NCBI GenBank assembly: GCA_015232335.1
Contig: JADFZV010000033.1
Location: 1 to 37,329 of the forward strand
Length of the DNA: 37,329 nucleotides
Direction: 5' to 3'
DNA from: Alphaproteobacteria bacterium
GTDB lineage: Bacteria; Pseudomonadota; Alphaproteobacteria; Rhodospirillales; WMHbin7
Shown here: positions 25,060-33,270 of the stretch, one piece after another
Position numbering within the stretch: the first letter of the stretch is position 1
How the letters are laid out: each line of letters begins with the position of its first letter
The notes under the pieces: generated by a model
Database searches by the model: none
What the model was told of the DNA's origin: nothing
The model's input: the letters and a program-made list of their open reading frames with translations, nothing else
Translations under genes and position numbers: made by a program

Positions 25060-26238
25060 AAAATCACCATTGTTGGTATCGGCGAGGCGGGGCTGGTGGG
25101 GCTCAAACCCGCCGCCCGTGCCCTGATCGAGAATGCCAAGGTGCTGGTGGGTGGGGCGCGCCATCTGGCGATGATTCCAGAAAGCCGTGCTTTGCGCATC
25201 GAATGGACCGATCTCTCCGCCACGCTGGAGGCCATCGAGGCCCATGCCGACGAGGATCTGGTCGTGCTGGCGAGTGGCGATCCCATGTGGTTCGGCCTGG
25301 GGGCGACACTGGCCAAGCGCTTCGGTCCAGAACGCCTGTTCGTGGTGCCAACACCTGGGGCCTTTTCCCTGGCCGCCGCCCGCCTGGGCTGGCCCTTGCA
25401 GGAGACGCTCTGCCTGACCGTTCACGGACGCCCCCTGGAAAACATCCTTCTGCATCTGGCCCCGGGACAGAAACTGCTGGTGCTGGGCGAGGACACCTTT
25501 ACCCCCATGAAGATCGCCGATCTTCTGCGTAGCTATGGCTTCAAATCCAGCAGGATCACCATTCTGTCGAATCTGGGCGGCCCGCGTGAGCGCATCGCCC
25601 AGGGTGTTCAGGCCGGTCTTGGTCTTGATGTCATCGCCATCGAATGCATTGCGGACAATGCCGCCGCCGCCCTGTCCCGCGCCCCCGGCCTGCCCGACGA
25701 GGCTTACGAACATGACGGCCAGATCACCAAACGAGATATCCGCGCCGCCACCCTGGCCCGCCTGTCCCCCCTGCCCGGCCAGACGCTTTGGGATATTGGC
25801 GCCGGAGCGGGATCGGTCGCCATCGAATTCCTGCGCGCTGTTTCCTCTGCCAAAGCCGTGGCCTTCGAGAAGAATCCCGAGCGTGCCGCCCGCATCGGAC
25901 GCAACGCACTGGCGCAGGGCGTGCCCGCACTTGAGATCGTGACGGGATCAGCGCCTGAGGTTTTGCAAAATCGTGAGGAAAGACCCGATGCCGTGTTCGT
26001 GGGCGGCGGTGTCTCGATTCCCGGCCTGCTAGAATGCGCCTGGAAGGTTTTGAACCCGGGCGGGCGGCTGGTTGCCAATGCGGCGACCATTGAAGGCGAG
26101 GCCAGTCTGCTTGCCTGGCAAAAGGCAGAGGGTGGCGATCTGGTCCGCCTGTCGGTCGATCACCTGGAATCGGTGGGCGCCTTCAAGGTCTGGAAGCCCG
26201 CGATCCCGGTCGTGCAATATTGCAAGGTAAAGACCTGA
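25036..26238 (+). CDS. cobL: Precorrin-6Y C5,15-methyltransferase (decarboxylating)
   Basis: This 400-residue fusion methylates C-5 and C-15 and removes the C-12 acetate carboxyl. The CbiE-like half starts KITIVGIGEAGLVGLKPAARAL and contains VLVGGARHLA, LASGDPMWFGLG and VTVHGRP-like LTVHGRPLEN. The CbiT-like half, from about residue 225, has ITKRDIRAATLARLSPLPG and the SAM loop LWDIGAGAGSVAIEFLR. The first eight residues (MKTSRTGS) are encoded by the right end of the MITE-like element and are not family-like; no Shine-Dalgarno precedes them. The original start was probably the ATG at 24740 overlapping cobH. The catalytic core looks intact. The next gene starts right after its stop. Confidence 0.93.
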   Translation: MKTSRTGSKITIVGIGEAGLVGLKPAARALIENAKVLVGGARHLAMIPESRALRIEWTDLSATLEAIEAHADEDLVVLASGDPMWFGLGATLAKRFGPERLFVVPTPGAFSLAAARLGWPLQETLCLTVHGRPLENILLHLAPGQKLLVLGEDTFTPMKIADLLRSYGFKSSRITILSNLGGPRERIAQGVQAGLGLDVIAIECIADNAAAALSRAPGLPDEAYEHDGQITKRDIRAATLARLSPLPGQTLWDIGAGAGSVAIEFLRAVSSAKAVAFEKNPERAARIGRNALAQGVPALEIVTGSAPEVLQNREERPDAVFVGGGVSIPGLLECAWKVLNPGGRLVANAATIEGEASLLAWQKAEGGDLVRLSVDHLESVGAFKVWKPAIPVVQYCKVKT

Positions 26239-26928
26239 ATGCCAAAAGCTGTTCTATACGGCATCGGCGTAGGACCGGGCGATCCTGAATTGCTTACCTT
26301 GAAGGCGGCGCGCCTTCTTAGGGAAGTCCCCGTCATCGCCTATCCCGCGCCGATGGAGGGCCCCGGGCTCGCGCGCTCCATCGCGGGCGATCTGGTGCCC
26401 TCTGGCCGCATCGAAATTGCCTTGCGTATGGAGATGAGTCTCGAGCGCAGCTCGGCCAATGCCGCTTATGATTCCGGTGCCGTGGACATCGCCAAACATC
26501 TGGATGCAGGAAACGATGTCGCCTTTCTGTGCGAAGGCGATCCCCTGCTGTTTGGCAGCTTCATCTATCTGATGGAACGGTTGGGCGAGAGCCATGAGAT
26601 TCAGGTCGTGCCGGGAGTTGCCTCCCCGATGGCCTCAGCCAGTGCAGCCCTCTTCCCCCTGGCAACCCAGGAAGAGGCGGTGCTGCTGGTCCCGGCCTCA
26701 CGCAGCGAGGAGGATCTTCTGCGCCTGATCGGTGCTTGCGAAACCGCCTGCATCTTCAAGGTAGGCCGCCATCTTGCCAAAATCAGGCGCGTCCTGGTTC
26801 AACTGGGCCGCCTGGACAGGGCTCGTTATGTCGAGCGCGCCAGCCACGCCGATCAACGCGTTCTATCGCTGGATGAGGCCATCGATAAGGGCGGCATCTA
26901 TTTCGCCATGGTCCTGGTCGGCTCATGA
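26239..26928 (+). CDS. cobI: Precorrin-2 C20-methyltransferase
   Basis: The 229-residue SAM-dependent tetrapyrrole methylase makes precorrin-3A from precorrin-2. YGIGVGPGDPELLTLKAARLL is the N-terminal family signature, followed by DVAFLCEGDPLLFGSFIYLMERL and VVPGVASPMASASAAL, which form the SAM-binding site. VILVPASRSEE-like LLVPASRSEEDL and YFAMVLVGS complete the fold. The ATG immediately follows the cobL TGA with no gap, and the stop overlaps the next gene in an ATGA. It is one of the early methylations of the corrin route. Confidence 0.95.
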   Translation: MPKAVLYGIGVGPGDPELLTLKAARLLREVPVIAYPAPMEGPGLARSIAGDLVPSGRIEIALRMEMSLERSSANAAYDSGAVDIAKHLDAGNDVAFLCEGDPLLFGSFIYLMERLGESHEIQVVPGVASPMASASAALFPLATQEEAVLLVPASRSEEDLLRLIGACETACIFKVGRHLAKIRRVLVQLGRLDRARYVERASHADQRVLSLDEAIDKGGIYFAMVLVGS

Positions 26929-28730
26929 CCCACAAGATCGCCCTGATCGCCCTGGACGAGCAGGGTGCCACCACGGCAAAGATTTTGAGGACTGCCTTGC
27001 CGGGTGCAGAAGTTCACGGGCTGGCACAGCGTGTTGTAGAATGCGATGTCTCTTTCTCGAACAGCATGGCGCATCTGGCAGGCCTGTTCCGCTCAAACCA
27101 TGCCATCGTGGGATTCTGCGCTGCGGGCATTCTGATCAGGGCCGTTGCCCCCCATCTTTCCGACAAGAAATCCGAACCGCCGGTGATCGCAGTGGGCGAC
27201 AACTCGGTCGTTCCGCTGCTGGGCGGACATCGCGGCGCCAACCGCCTGGCCCTTGAGATCGCTGAGCGGATGGGACTAGCTGCCGCCATCACCACCTCGG
27301 GCGACACGAAACTGGGTGTTGCCCTTGACGATCCACCTGCGGGATGGAAAATCGCCAATCCCAAGGCCGCCAAACCCATCGCCGCCGCCCTACTGGCGCA
27401 CGAGAGTGTGCGGCTTGATGATCCCATGCGACTTGCAACCTGGCTTCCCGGCGATCTGTTTTCCAAAGAAGGTGCACTTTGTGTTCGCATAACTGAAAAA
27501 CAGGTGATCAACCCCGCGCCGGATTTGATTTTGCATCCGCCCGTTCTGGCCCTGGGTGTCGGCTGCGAGCGTAATCTGTCCTCTGATGCCCTGATCGCTC
27601 ATGCCAGGAAGGTTCTGGCGGATTCCGGTCTCGCCTGGCAATCGGTGGCCTGCGTGGTCAGTCTTGATTTGAAATCGGATGAAGCCTGTGTCCATGCCTT
27701 GGCAAAGGAACTCGGCGTTCCCGCCCGCTTCTTTGCGCCCGAAGTTCTGGAGGCCCAGGCCCCCCGCTTGTTAAATCCATCCGATGTCGTATTCCGGGAA
27801 ACCGGTTGTCATGGCGTGGCCGAGGGTGCTGCCCTGGCCGCCGCCGGCCCTTTAGCGGAGTTGATCGTGCCCAAGATGAAATCGAAGCAAGCCACTGCGG
27901 CGGTTGCCCGCGCACCCCACTCTATTGACCCGCAGGCGGTGGGCAGAGCGCAGGGCCATCTTTTCGTGGTGGGCATCGGCCCGGGAGAGTCGGCGTCGCG
28001 AACACCCGAGGCCAGCCGGGCCCTGGCCCTATCGACCGATCTGGTCGGCTATGGGCTGTATCTCGACCTGATCGAGGACCTGATCACCAGCGACAAGCGG
28101 CGCCATGACGGCACCATGGGTGCCGAAACCGAACGCGTGCGCCAGGCGCTTGATCTGGCAGGCGAGGGCAAGACGGTGTCGCTGGTCTGTTCGGGCGATG
28201 CCGGAATCTATGCCCTGGCCACGCTGGTCTTTGAGTTGCTGGAGAATGAAGGGGCCGAGCGGCCCGACTGGCAACGCATCAGCATCGATGTGGTTCCGGG
28301 CTTAAGCGCGCTTCTGACCGCCGCCGCGCGGGCCGGAGCGCCGCTCAACCATGACTTCTGCGTCATTTCGCTCTCCGACCTTTTGACCCCGATGGAGACC
28401 ATCGAGAAGCGTCTGAAGGCCGCCGCCGATGGCGATTTCGCCGTCGCCCTTTACAATCCAGTTTCGAAAAAGCGGCAGGGTCAGATTGTGCTGGCGCGAG
28501 ATCTTCTGCTGGCACAGCGCCCCGCAACCACACCGGTCATGGTGGCGCGCAATCTGGGCAGGCCCGAGGAGAGCCTGGATATTTTCCCCCTCTCTGAACT
28601 AGGTCCCGACAAGGCCGACATGCTGTCCATCGTGCTGATCGGAAATTCCGAAACCCGTGTCATCACACATGGCGGCAGGAAACGGGTCTATACGCCCAGG
28701 GGCTATGCCGGAAAAAATCTGAAGCCCTGA
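26925..28730 (+). CDS. cobJ: CbiG - precorrin-3B C17-methyltransferase (CobJ) fusion
   Basis: The 601-residue protein fuses two corrin-ring-contraction activities. Residues 1 to about 195 form a CbiG N-terminal/middle region (GFCAAGILIRAVAPHLSDK, PVIAVGDNSVVPLLGGHRGANRLA). Residues 205-330 are the CbiG C-terminal domain (LALGVGCERNLSSDAL, VVFRETGCHGVAEGAAL). From residue 344 the CobJ methylase starts: GHLFVVGIGPGES, VGYGLYLDLIEDL, VCSGDAGIYALA and VVPGLSALLTAAARAGAPLNHDFC. CbiG opens the delta-lactone of cobalt-precorrin-5A in the anaerobic route; CobJ/CbiH methylates C-17 with ring contraction. It is the last gene of the run and is followed by a terminator. Confidence 0.94.
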   Translation: MTHKIALIALDEQGATTAKILRTALPGAEVHGLAQRVVECDVSFSNSMAHLAGLFRSNHAIVGFCAAGILIRAVAPHLSDKKSEPPVIAVGDNSVVPLLGGHRGANRLALEIAERMGLAAAITTSGDTKLGVALDDPPAGWKIANPKAAKPIAAALLAHESVRLDDPMRLATWLPGDLFSKEGALCVRITEKQVINPAPDLILHPPVLALGVGCERNLSSDALIAHARKVLADSGLAWQSVACVVSLDLKSDEACVHALAKELGVPARFFAPEVLEAQAPRLLNPSDVVFRETGCHGVAEGAALAAAGPLAELIVPKMKSKQATAAVARAPHSIDPQAVGRAQGHLFVVGIGPGESASRTPEASRALALSTDLVGYGLYLDLIEDLITSDKRRHDGTMGAETERVRQALDLAGEGKTVSLVCSGDAGIYALATLVFELLENEGAERPDWQRISIDVVPGLSALLTAAARAGAPLNHDFCVISLSDLLTPMETIEKRLKAAADGDFAVALYNPVSKKRQGQIVLARDLLLAQRPATTPVMVARNLGRPEESLDIFPLSELGPDKADMLSIVLIGNSETRVITHGGRKRVYTPRGYAGKNLKP

Positions 28731-28746
28731 GCGGGGGCTCACAAAA

Positions 28747-28772
28747 AAACGGCCCCCAATCGGGGGCCGTTT
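28747..28772. terminator. Bidirectional rho-independent terminator
   Basis: An 11-bp perfect stem (28747-28757 with 28762-28772) closes the four-base loop AATC. A T-run follows on the plus strand (to 28777) and an A-run precedes it, so it can end both the cobalamin transcript from the left and the OmpA-family transcript from the right. Confidence 0.92.
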
Positions 28773-28794
28773 CTTTTGTCGGCTCGAGACTGCC

Positions 28795-29877
28795 TTATTG
28801 AGGCAGCAGGATCTCGACGCGGCGGTTCTGCGGCTCGCGCACGCCATCCGGCGTCGGCACCAGCGGCTGCTCCTCACCCTTGCCAGCGACGCCGATGGCG
28901 TTCTGGGCGATGCCCAGCTTGACCATGGCGGCCTCGACGGCCTTGGCGCGGCGCATCGAAAGCGCCAGATTGTACTTGTTCGAGCCCGAACGGTCGGCGT
29001 GACCTGTCAGTTCCACCCGGGTCATGTTGCCTGCCTTGGCATAGGCCACGGCCTGCTCGATGATCTTCATGGCTTCAGGCGTGATCTCGGACTTGTCGAA
29101 GTCGAAGAAGACCAGGAAGTTCTTGGGCTCCTTCGGCTTGGCAGGCTGGGCCGCAACCACCGGAGCGGGCTGAGCCGCGGCGGGTTGCGCGGCAGCCGCC
29201 GGAACAGGCGCAGGAGCTGCGAACTTATAGGCGAACCCGACCATCACAGTGTGGTTCTTGTATTCAGTATCGACTCCCGTGCCGTTGCCATGCTTGACGC
29301 TGGGGTCCAGCGTGGCGAAATAGCGGTAATCGAGGTTGGCGCGCCAGTTGTTGGTGATCTCCCAACCCAGGCCGGCGATGCCCTGATAGGCGAACTGCAT
29401 TTCGCTGTCCTTGAGGAAGGTGCCCGTTGAGGTCTTGATGTTGTCAAAATCGACCCAGGCGCCGCCGAGACCAGCACCGACATAAGGACGAACGGGGAAA
29501 TTGATCGGAAGGTCATACAAGCCGTTCAACATCAAGCTGACCGCCTGAACGTCGCCCGAGGCGTTGCCGGTGCCGACGCCCGTCGCCGTACCGGTAACCT
29601 TATCGCCGCCGTTGCGGCGATAGCCCAGCTCGAGTTCCGAGCGAAGATTGCCGAAGCTGTATCTACCGTAATCCCAACCAAGGGCGCCCAACACGGCGAA
29701 GCCACCTTCATACTCGGCCTTACCATTGATGGCGCCGCCCGAGGTGCTGCCATCCTCGAGGATGTTGTAGCCGCCCATCAGGCCGGTATAGAGACCGCTA
29801 CCCGCTTGTTGGGCCTGGGCCGCACCCGAAAGCCCGGTCAGCAGGGCCGCGCTCAGAATCGCCGTTGAGAAACGCAT
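28795..29877 (-). CDS. OmpA-family outer membrane protein
   Basis: This 360-residue protein begins with a Sec signal peptide (MRFSTAILSAALLTGLSGAAQAQ, cleavage after AQA). Residues of about 25-215 look like an eight-stranded beta-barrel (GLYTGLMGGYNI, YVGAGLGGAWVDF, DYRYFATLDPS, HTVMVGFAYKF). An Ala/Pro-rich linker (about 217-250) leads to a peptidoglycan-binding OmpA C-terminal domain with FFDFDKSEIT, VELTGHADRSGSNKYN and LSMRRAKAVEAAM, ending NRRVEILLPQ. It would tie the outer membrane to the cell wall. A GGAAGGAAAG ribosome site lies just upstream of the ATG. It is unrelated to the cobalamin genes it faces. Confidence 0.94.
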   Translation of the reverse strand: MRFSTAILSAALLTGLSGAAQAQQAGSGLYTGLMGGYNILEDGSTSGGAINGKAEYEGGFAVLGALGWDYGRYSFGNLRSELELGYRRNGGDKVTGTATGVGTGNASGDVQAVSLMLNGLYDLPINFPVRPYVGAGLGGAWVDFDNIKTSTGTFLKDSEMQFAYQGIAGLGWEITNNWRANLDYRYFATLDPSVKHGNGTGVDTEYKNHTVMVGFAYKFAAPAPVPAAAAQPAAAQPAPVVAAQPAKPKEPKNFLVFFDFDKSEITPEAMKIIEQAVAYAKAGNMTRVELTGHADRSGSNKYNLALSMRRAKAVEAAMVKLGIAQNAIGVAGKGEEQPLVPTPDGVREPQNRRVEILLPQ

Positions 29878-30180
29878 TTTTACTTTCCTTCCACTTCATA
29901 CGAATTAGGAATCGAATTTGAACGCTTCTACCAAAGCTGGGGCCATTTCGCAATCGCACATCATGAAATTCCGCTTATTTAGTAAAGATACCCGCCCCCC
30001 TGTTGCGATTGGGCCACAGGTATTTTTACCCCCGCCACCGACAATTTAAAAAAGATTTAAGGATAGGTATTGCCTCCCCCAATGGGCGGTAATAGCTTAG
30101 GGTGATCACCTACTCTACTGGCGGCGGCCCAAAACACGAAAACAGCCTTGCCCCGCCCAACACTATTAGGAGGACGGTCA
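29878..30180. other. 303-bp divergent intergenic region between the OmpA-family gene and dctP
   Basis: No gene is apparent here. It should hold promoters for both divergent genes. A weak minus-strand candidate for the porin is TTGCGA, 17 bp, TAGAAG; for dctP, TTGCCT, 17 bp, TAGCTT is equally weak. An 8-bp inverted repeat (CAATCGCA at 29951-29958, TGCGATTG at 30004-30011) and a 10-bp perfect palindrome (30101-30110) could be regulator sites. A strong AGGAGG at 30168-30173 sets the dctP start. Confidence 0.6.
30101..30110. promoter_or_regulatory. Possible operator palindrome upstream of dctP
   Basis: GGTGATCACC is a perfect 10-bp palindrome located 70 nt before the dctP ATG, close to where transcription should begin. 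Position and symmetry suggest a regulator site, but a palindrome this short can occur by chance and no cognate regulator is nearby. Confidence 0.25.
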
Positions 30181-31209
30181 ATGCGTTTCCAATTGAAATT
30201 CCTATCTCTTTTGGCCGGAGCGGCTGCTCTGACCTTTACTCTTCCGGGCTCGCCCCAGGCGGCCGACCCCATCGTCATCAAGTTCTCGCATGTGGTTGCG
30301 CCCAACACGCCCAAGGGCAAGGGTGCTGAATTCTTCAAGAAATTGGCGGAAGAGCGCACCAAGGGGGCGGTCAAGGTCGAGGTCTACCCCAACAGCCAGC
30401 TTTACAAGGACAAGGAAGAGATGGAGGCCCTGCAACTGGGTGCCGTCCAGATGCTGGCTCCCTCGCTGGCCAAGTTCGGCCCCCTGGGCGTCAAGGAATT
30501 CGAAGCCTTCGACCTACCCTATATCCTGCCCTCCAAGGATGCTTTGCGCGCCGTGACCGAAGGCCCGGTGGGCCAGGGCCTGCTCAAGAAGCTGGAGACC
30601 AAGGGCATCATCGGCCTGGGCTTTTGGGACAACGGCTTCAAAATCATGAGCGCCAACAAGCCGTTGCATACGCCCGACGACTTCAAGGGCCAGAAACTGC
30701 GCATCCAGTCCTCGAAGGTGCTGGAAGCCCAGATGAAGGCACTGGGCGCCCTGCCCCAGGTGATGGCTTTCTCCGAGGTCTATCAGGCCCTGCAGACCGG
30801 CGTTGTGGATGGCACGGAAAACCCGCCCTCCAACATGTTCACCCAGAAAATGCATGAGGTGCAAAAGCATGCCACGATGTCGAATCACGGCTATCTGGGC
30901 TATGCGGTGATTGTGAACAAGAAGTTCTGGGAAGGCCTGCCCCCTGATATCCGGGCCACCCTGGAAGGGGCGATGAACGAATCGACCCGCTTCGCCAACG
31001 CGATTGCCGAGACGGAGAACGCTGACGCCGTGGCCGCCATGAAGGCTTCGGGCAAAACGACGTTCTACGACCTGACAGCCGCTGAGAAAGCTGCATGGAA
31101 AAAGGCCCTGCTGCCGGTCCATCAGGAGATGGAAAGCCGTGTTGGCAAGGAGCTTCTGCAAGCCTTCTACGCCGAAGGCGAAAAGGCCGAAAAGGCTGCC
31201 AAGAAGTAA
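30181..31209 (+). CDS. dctP: TRAP transporter periplasmic solute-binding protein (DctP type)
   Basis: The 342-residue protein has a signal peptide (about residues 1-27, MRFQLKFLSL ... SPQAA) and a DctP-family body: IVIKFSHVVAPNTPKG, VEVYPNSQLYKDKEEMEALQLGAVQM, FDLPYIL, KLRIQSSKVLEAQMKALGALPQVMAFSEVYQALQTGVVDGTENP. The arginine in LRIQSS is the residue that salt-bridges the substrate carboxylate in this family, so an organic acid such as a C4-dicarboxylate is likely. AGGAGG at 30168-30173 fixes the ATG at 30181 over an upstream TTG frame. dctQ and dctM follow, completing the system. Confidence 0.95.
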   Translation: MRFQLKFLSLLAGAAALTFTLPGSPQAADPIVIKFSHVVAPNTPKGKGAEFFKKLAEERTKGAVKVEVYPNSQLYKDKEEMEALQLGAVQMLAPSLAKFGPLGVKEFEAFDLPYILPSKDALRAVTEGPVGQGLLKKLETKGIIGLGFWDNGFKIMSANKPLHTPDDFKGQKLRIQSSKVLEAQMKALGALPQVMAFSEVYQALQTGVVDGTENPPSNMFTQKMHEVQKHATMSNHGYLGYAVIVNKKFWEGLPPDIRATLEGAMNESTRFANAIAETENADAVAAMKASGKTTFYDLTAAEKAAWKKALLPVHQEMESRVGKELLQAFYAEGEKAEKAAKK

Positions 31210-31221
31210 GCCCGACTAAAA

Positions 31222-31249
31222 CCAGGGGCGCCACAACAGGCGCCCCTGG
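31222..31249 (+). promoter_or_regulatory. Strong intercistronic hairpin between dctP and dctQ
   Basis: An 11-bp perfect GC-rich stem (31222-31232 with 31239-31249) encloses the six-base loop ACAACA, 12 nt after the dctP stop. No T-run follows, so it is not a classical terminator. It more likely protects the dctP message from 3' decay or partly attenuates transcription, giving excess binding protein over membrane subunits. Confidence 0.8.
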
Positions 31250-31281
31250 ACGTTCTACAACGATGCACAGGGGAGTGGACG

Positions 31282-31965
31282 TTGCTTAAATTTCTCGATC
31301 ATCTCGAGGAGTGGCTGATCGCCTTCCTCATGGGGGCCGCGACGCTGATCATTTTCGCCGCCGTCATGCATCGTTACGCCTCGGGCGTTTCCTTCCTCTA
31401 TGAATTCTCGCGCCTGTTCAACTTCGGCTGGGCCCAGGAGTTGTGCATCTACATGTTTGTCTGGATGGCCAAGTTTGGTGCTGCCTATGGCGTGCGCACC
31501 GGCATCCATGTCGGCGTGGATGTGGTGATCAACCGCCTTGCCCCCGCCATGCGCGGTAAGTTTATCGTTTTCGGCCTGCTTTCCGGCGCCTTGTTCACCG
31601 GCACCATCTCTGCCCTGGGCGCCCATTTCGTCTGGGAGAACGGTGCCCATTACAGCATCTTCACGCTGCTGGGCATCGCAGGCCCCGACCTTTACGAGGG
31701 CCCCACCACGCCCGATCTGGAATGGCCGACCTGGATCGTCTATTCCGCCATTCCCTTGGGCTCGGCGCTCATGTGCTTTCGCTTCCTTCAGGTCTGCGTG
31801 GCGTTCATGCGCACCGGCGAATTGCCCCATCACGATCATGGTCATGTCGACGGCATCGAAAAGGATGGCGATGGCCACATAACCGACGTCAACTGGTTCG
31901 AAATGGAAAACGATCTGCATCCCAAGGACCCCAGCCATAATCGCGACAAGCGGGAGGGCAACTGA
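31282..31965 (+). CDS. dctQ: TRAP transporter small membrane subunit (DctQ type)
   Basis: The 227-residue protein has four hydrophobic segments typical of DctQ, beginning LEEWLIAFLMGAATLIIFAAVMHRY, with the family motif FNFGWAQELCIYMFVWMAKFGAAYGVRTGIHVGVD. It associates with DctM in the inner membrane. The start is a TTG at 31282 with GGGGAG at 31270-31275; nearby ATG and GTG codons are out of frame. The C-terminal tail of about 45 residues after the last helix is longer than usual, rich in His and Asp (HHDHGH), and contains an EF-hand-like stretch (residues 193-204). dctM starts one base after its stop. Confidence 0.92.
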   Translation: MLKFLDHLEEWLIAFLMGAATLIIFAAVMHRYASGVSFLYEFSRLFNFGWAQELCIYMFVWMAKFGAAYGVRTGIHVGVDVVINRLAPAMRGKFIVFGLLSGALFTGTISALGAHFVWENGAHYSIFTLLGIAGPDLYEGPTTPDLEWPTWIVYSAIPLGSALMCFRFLQVCVAFMRTGELPHHDHGHVDGIEKDGDGHITDVNWFEMENDLHPKDPSHNRDKREGN

Positions 31966-31966
31966 T

Positions 31967-33250
31967 ATGAACGCCGCCATCATCTTCGGCCTGTTGCTCG
32001 CCCTCATGCTGACCGGCATGCCCATCTCGATTTCGCTGGGCCTGACCGTTCTGACCTTCCTGTTCGCCATGACCGACGTGCCGGTGCAGGCCGTCGCCCT
32101 CAAACTTTTCACCGGCATCGAGAAGTTCGAGATCATGGCGATTCCGTTCTTCATCCTGGCTGGAAATTTCCTCACCCATGGCGGTGTGGCCCGGCGCATG
32201 ATCAACTTCGCCACCGCCATGATCGGCCATTGGCATGGAGGCCTGGGGCTGGCGGGTGTCATGGCTTGCGCCCTGTTCGCCGCCGTGTCGGGCTCCAGCC
32301 CCGCCACCGTGGTCGCCATCGGCTCGATTCTGCTGCCCGCCATGGTCAAACAGGGATTCCCCCAACGCTTTGGCGCCGGTGTCATCACCACCTCGGGCGC
32401 TCTGGGCATTCTGATTCCGCCCTCGATCGTCATGGTGATGTATGCCGTCGCCACCAACACATCAGTCGGTCAATTGTTCATGGCGGGCGTCATTCCCGGC
32501 CTGATTCTGGCCACCATGCTGGGCCTTACCACCTTCTGGCGGGCCTGGAAGAACAATTATCCCCGCTGTCCCAAAACCGGCATCAAGGAACGTTTGCTGT
32601 CTTTCAAGGATGCCATCTGGGGGCTGTCACTGATCGTCATCGTCATCGGCGGCATCTATACCGGCGTCTTCACGCCGACGGAAGCCGCCGCCATGAGCGC
32701 CGTCTACGCCTTCATCGTCGCCGTCTTCGTCTACAAAGACATGCCGCTTTCCCAGGTGCCGAAGATTCTGCTGAACTCGGCCAATATGTCGGCCATGCTG
32801 CTCTACATCATCACCAACGCCGTCTTGTTTTCGTTCGTTCTGGCCAACGAGAATATTCCCCACGCCATCGCCGACTGGATCGTGGAAAAGGATCTGGGCG
32901 TCATCGCCTTCCTGCTGGTGGTCAATATCCTTCTGCTGGCGGCAGGCAATTTCATGGAGCCCAGCTCGATCGTGCTGATCATGGCCCCCATTCTCTTCCC
33001 GGTCGCCATGAAACTGGGAATCGATCCCATCCATTTCGGCATCATGATGGTGGTCAATATGGAAGTCGGCATGTGCCATCCGCCGGTAGGGCTTAATCTG
33101 TACGTCGCTTCGGGCATCACCAAGATGGGCATCACGGAATTGACCATCGCCGTCATGCCCTGGCTGATCACCATGCTGATCTTCCTGGTCATGGTCACCT
33201 ATATTCCCGAAATTTCGCTCTGGCTGCCAAAGATGCTTGGAATGATGTAA
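31967..33250 (+). CDS. dctM: TRAP transporter large membrane subunit (DctM type)
   Basis: The 427-residue, multi-helix protein is the ion-coupled translocation subunit. It shows IPFFILAGNFLTHGGVARRMI, ALFAAVSGSSPATVVAIGSILLPAM, TSGALGILIPPSIVMVMYAVATN, and GVFTPTEAAAMSAVYAFIVA, all DctM signatures, plus MEPSSIVLIMAPILFPVA and HPPVGLNLYVASGI in the second half. Length is normal. It ends the dctPQM operon. No clear intrinsic terminator follows before the next promoter. Confidence 0.96.
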   Translation: MNAAIIFGLLLALMLTGMPISISLGLTVLTFLFAMTDVPVQAVALKLFTGIEKFEIMAIPFFILAGNFLTHGGVARRMINFATAMIGHWHGGLGLAGVMACALFAAVSGSSPATVVAIGSILLPAMVKQGFPQRFGAGVITTSGALGILIPPSIVMVMYAVATNTSVGQLFMAGVIPGLILATMLGLTTFWRAWKNNYPRCPKTGIKERLLSFKDAIWGLSLIVIVIGGIYTGVFTPTEAAAMSAVYAFIVAVFVYKDMPLSQVPKILLNSANMSAMLLYIITNAVLFSFVLANENIPHAIADWIVEKDLGVIAFLLVVNILLLAAGNFMEPSSIVLIMAPILFPVAMKLGIDPIHFGIMMVVNMEVGMCHPPVGLNLYVASGITKMGITELTIAVMPWLITMLIFLVMVTYIPEISLWLPKMLGMM

Positions 33251-33270
33251 AGCGCTTCCCAAAATACCTA

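Noticed and set aside
31255..32460. 401-codon minus-strand frame opposite dctQ-dctM
   Set aside because: It spans two real genes and their junction and has no recognisable domain; codon bias of the plus strand explains it.
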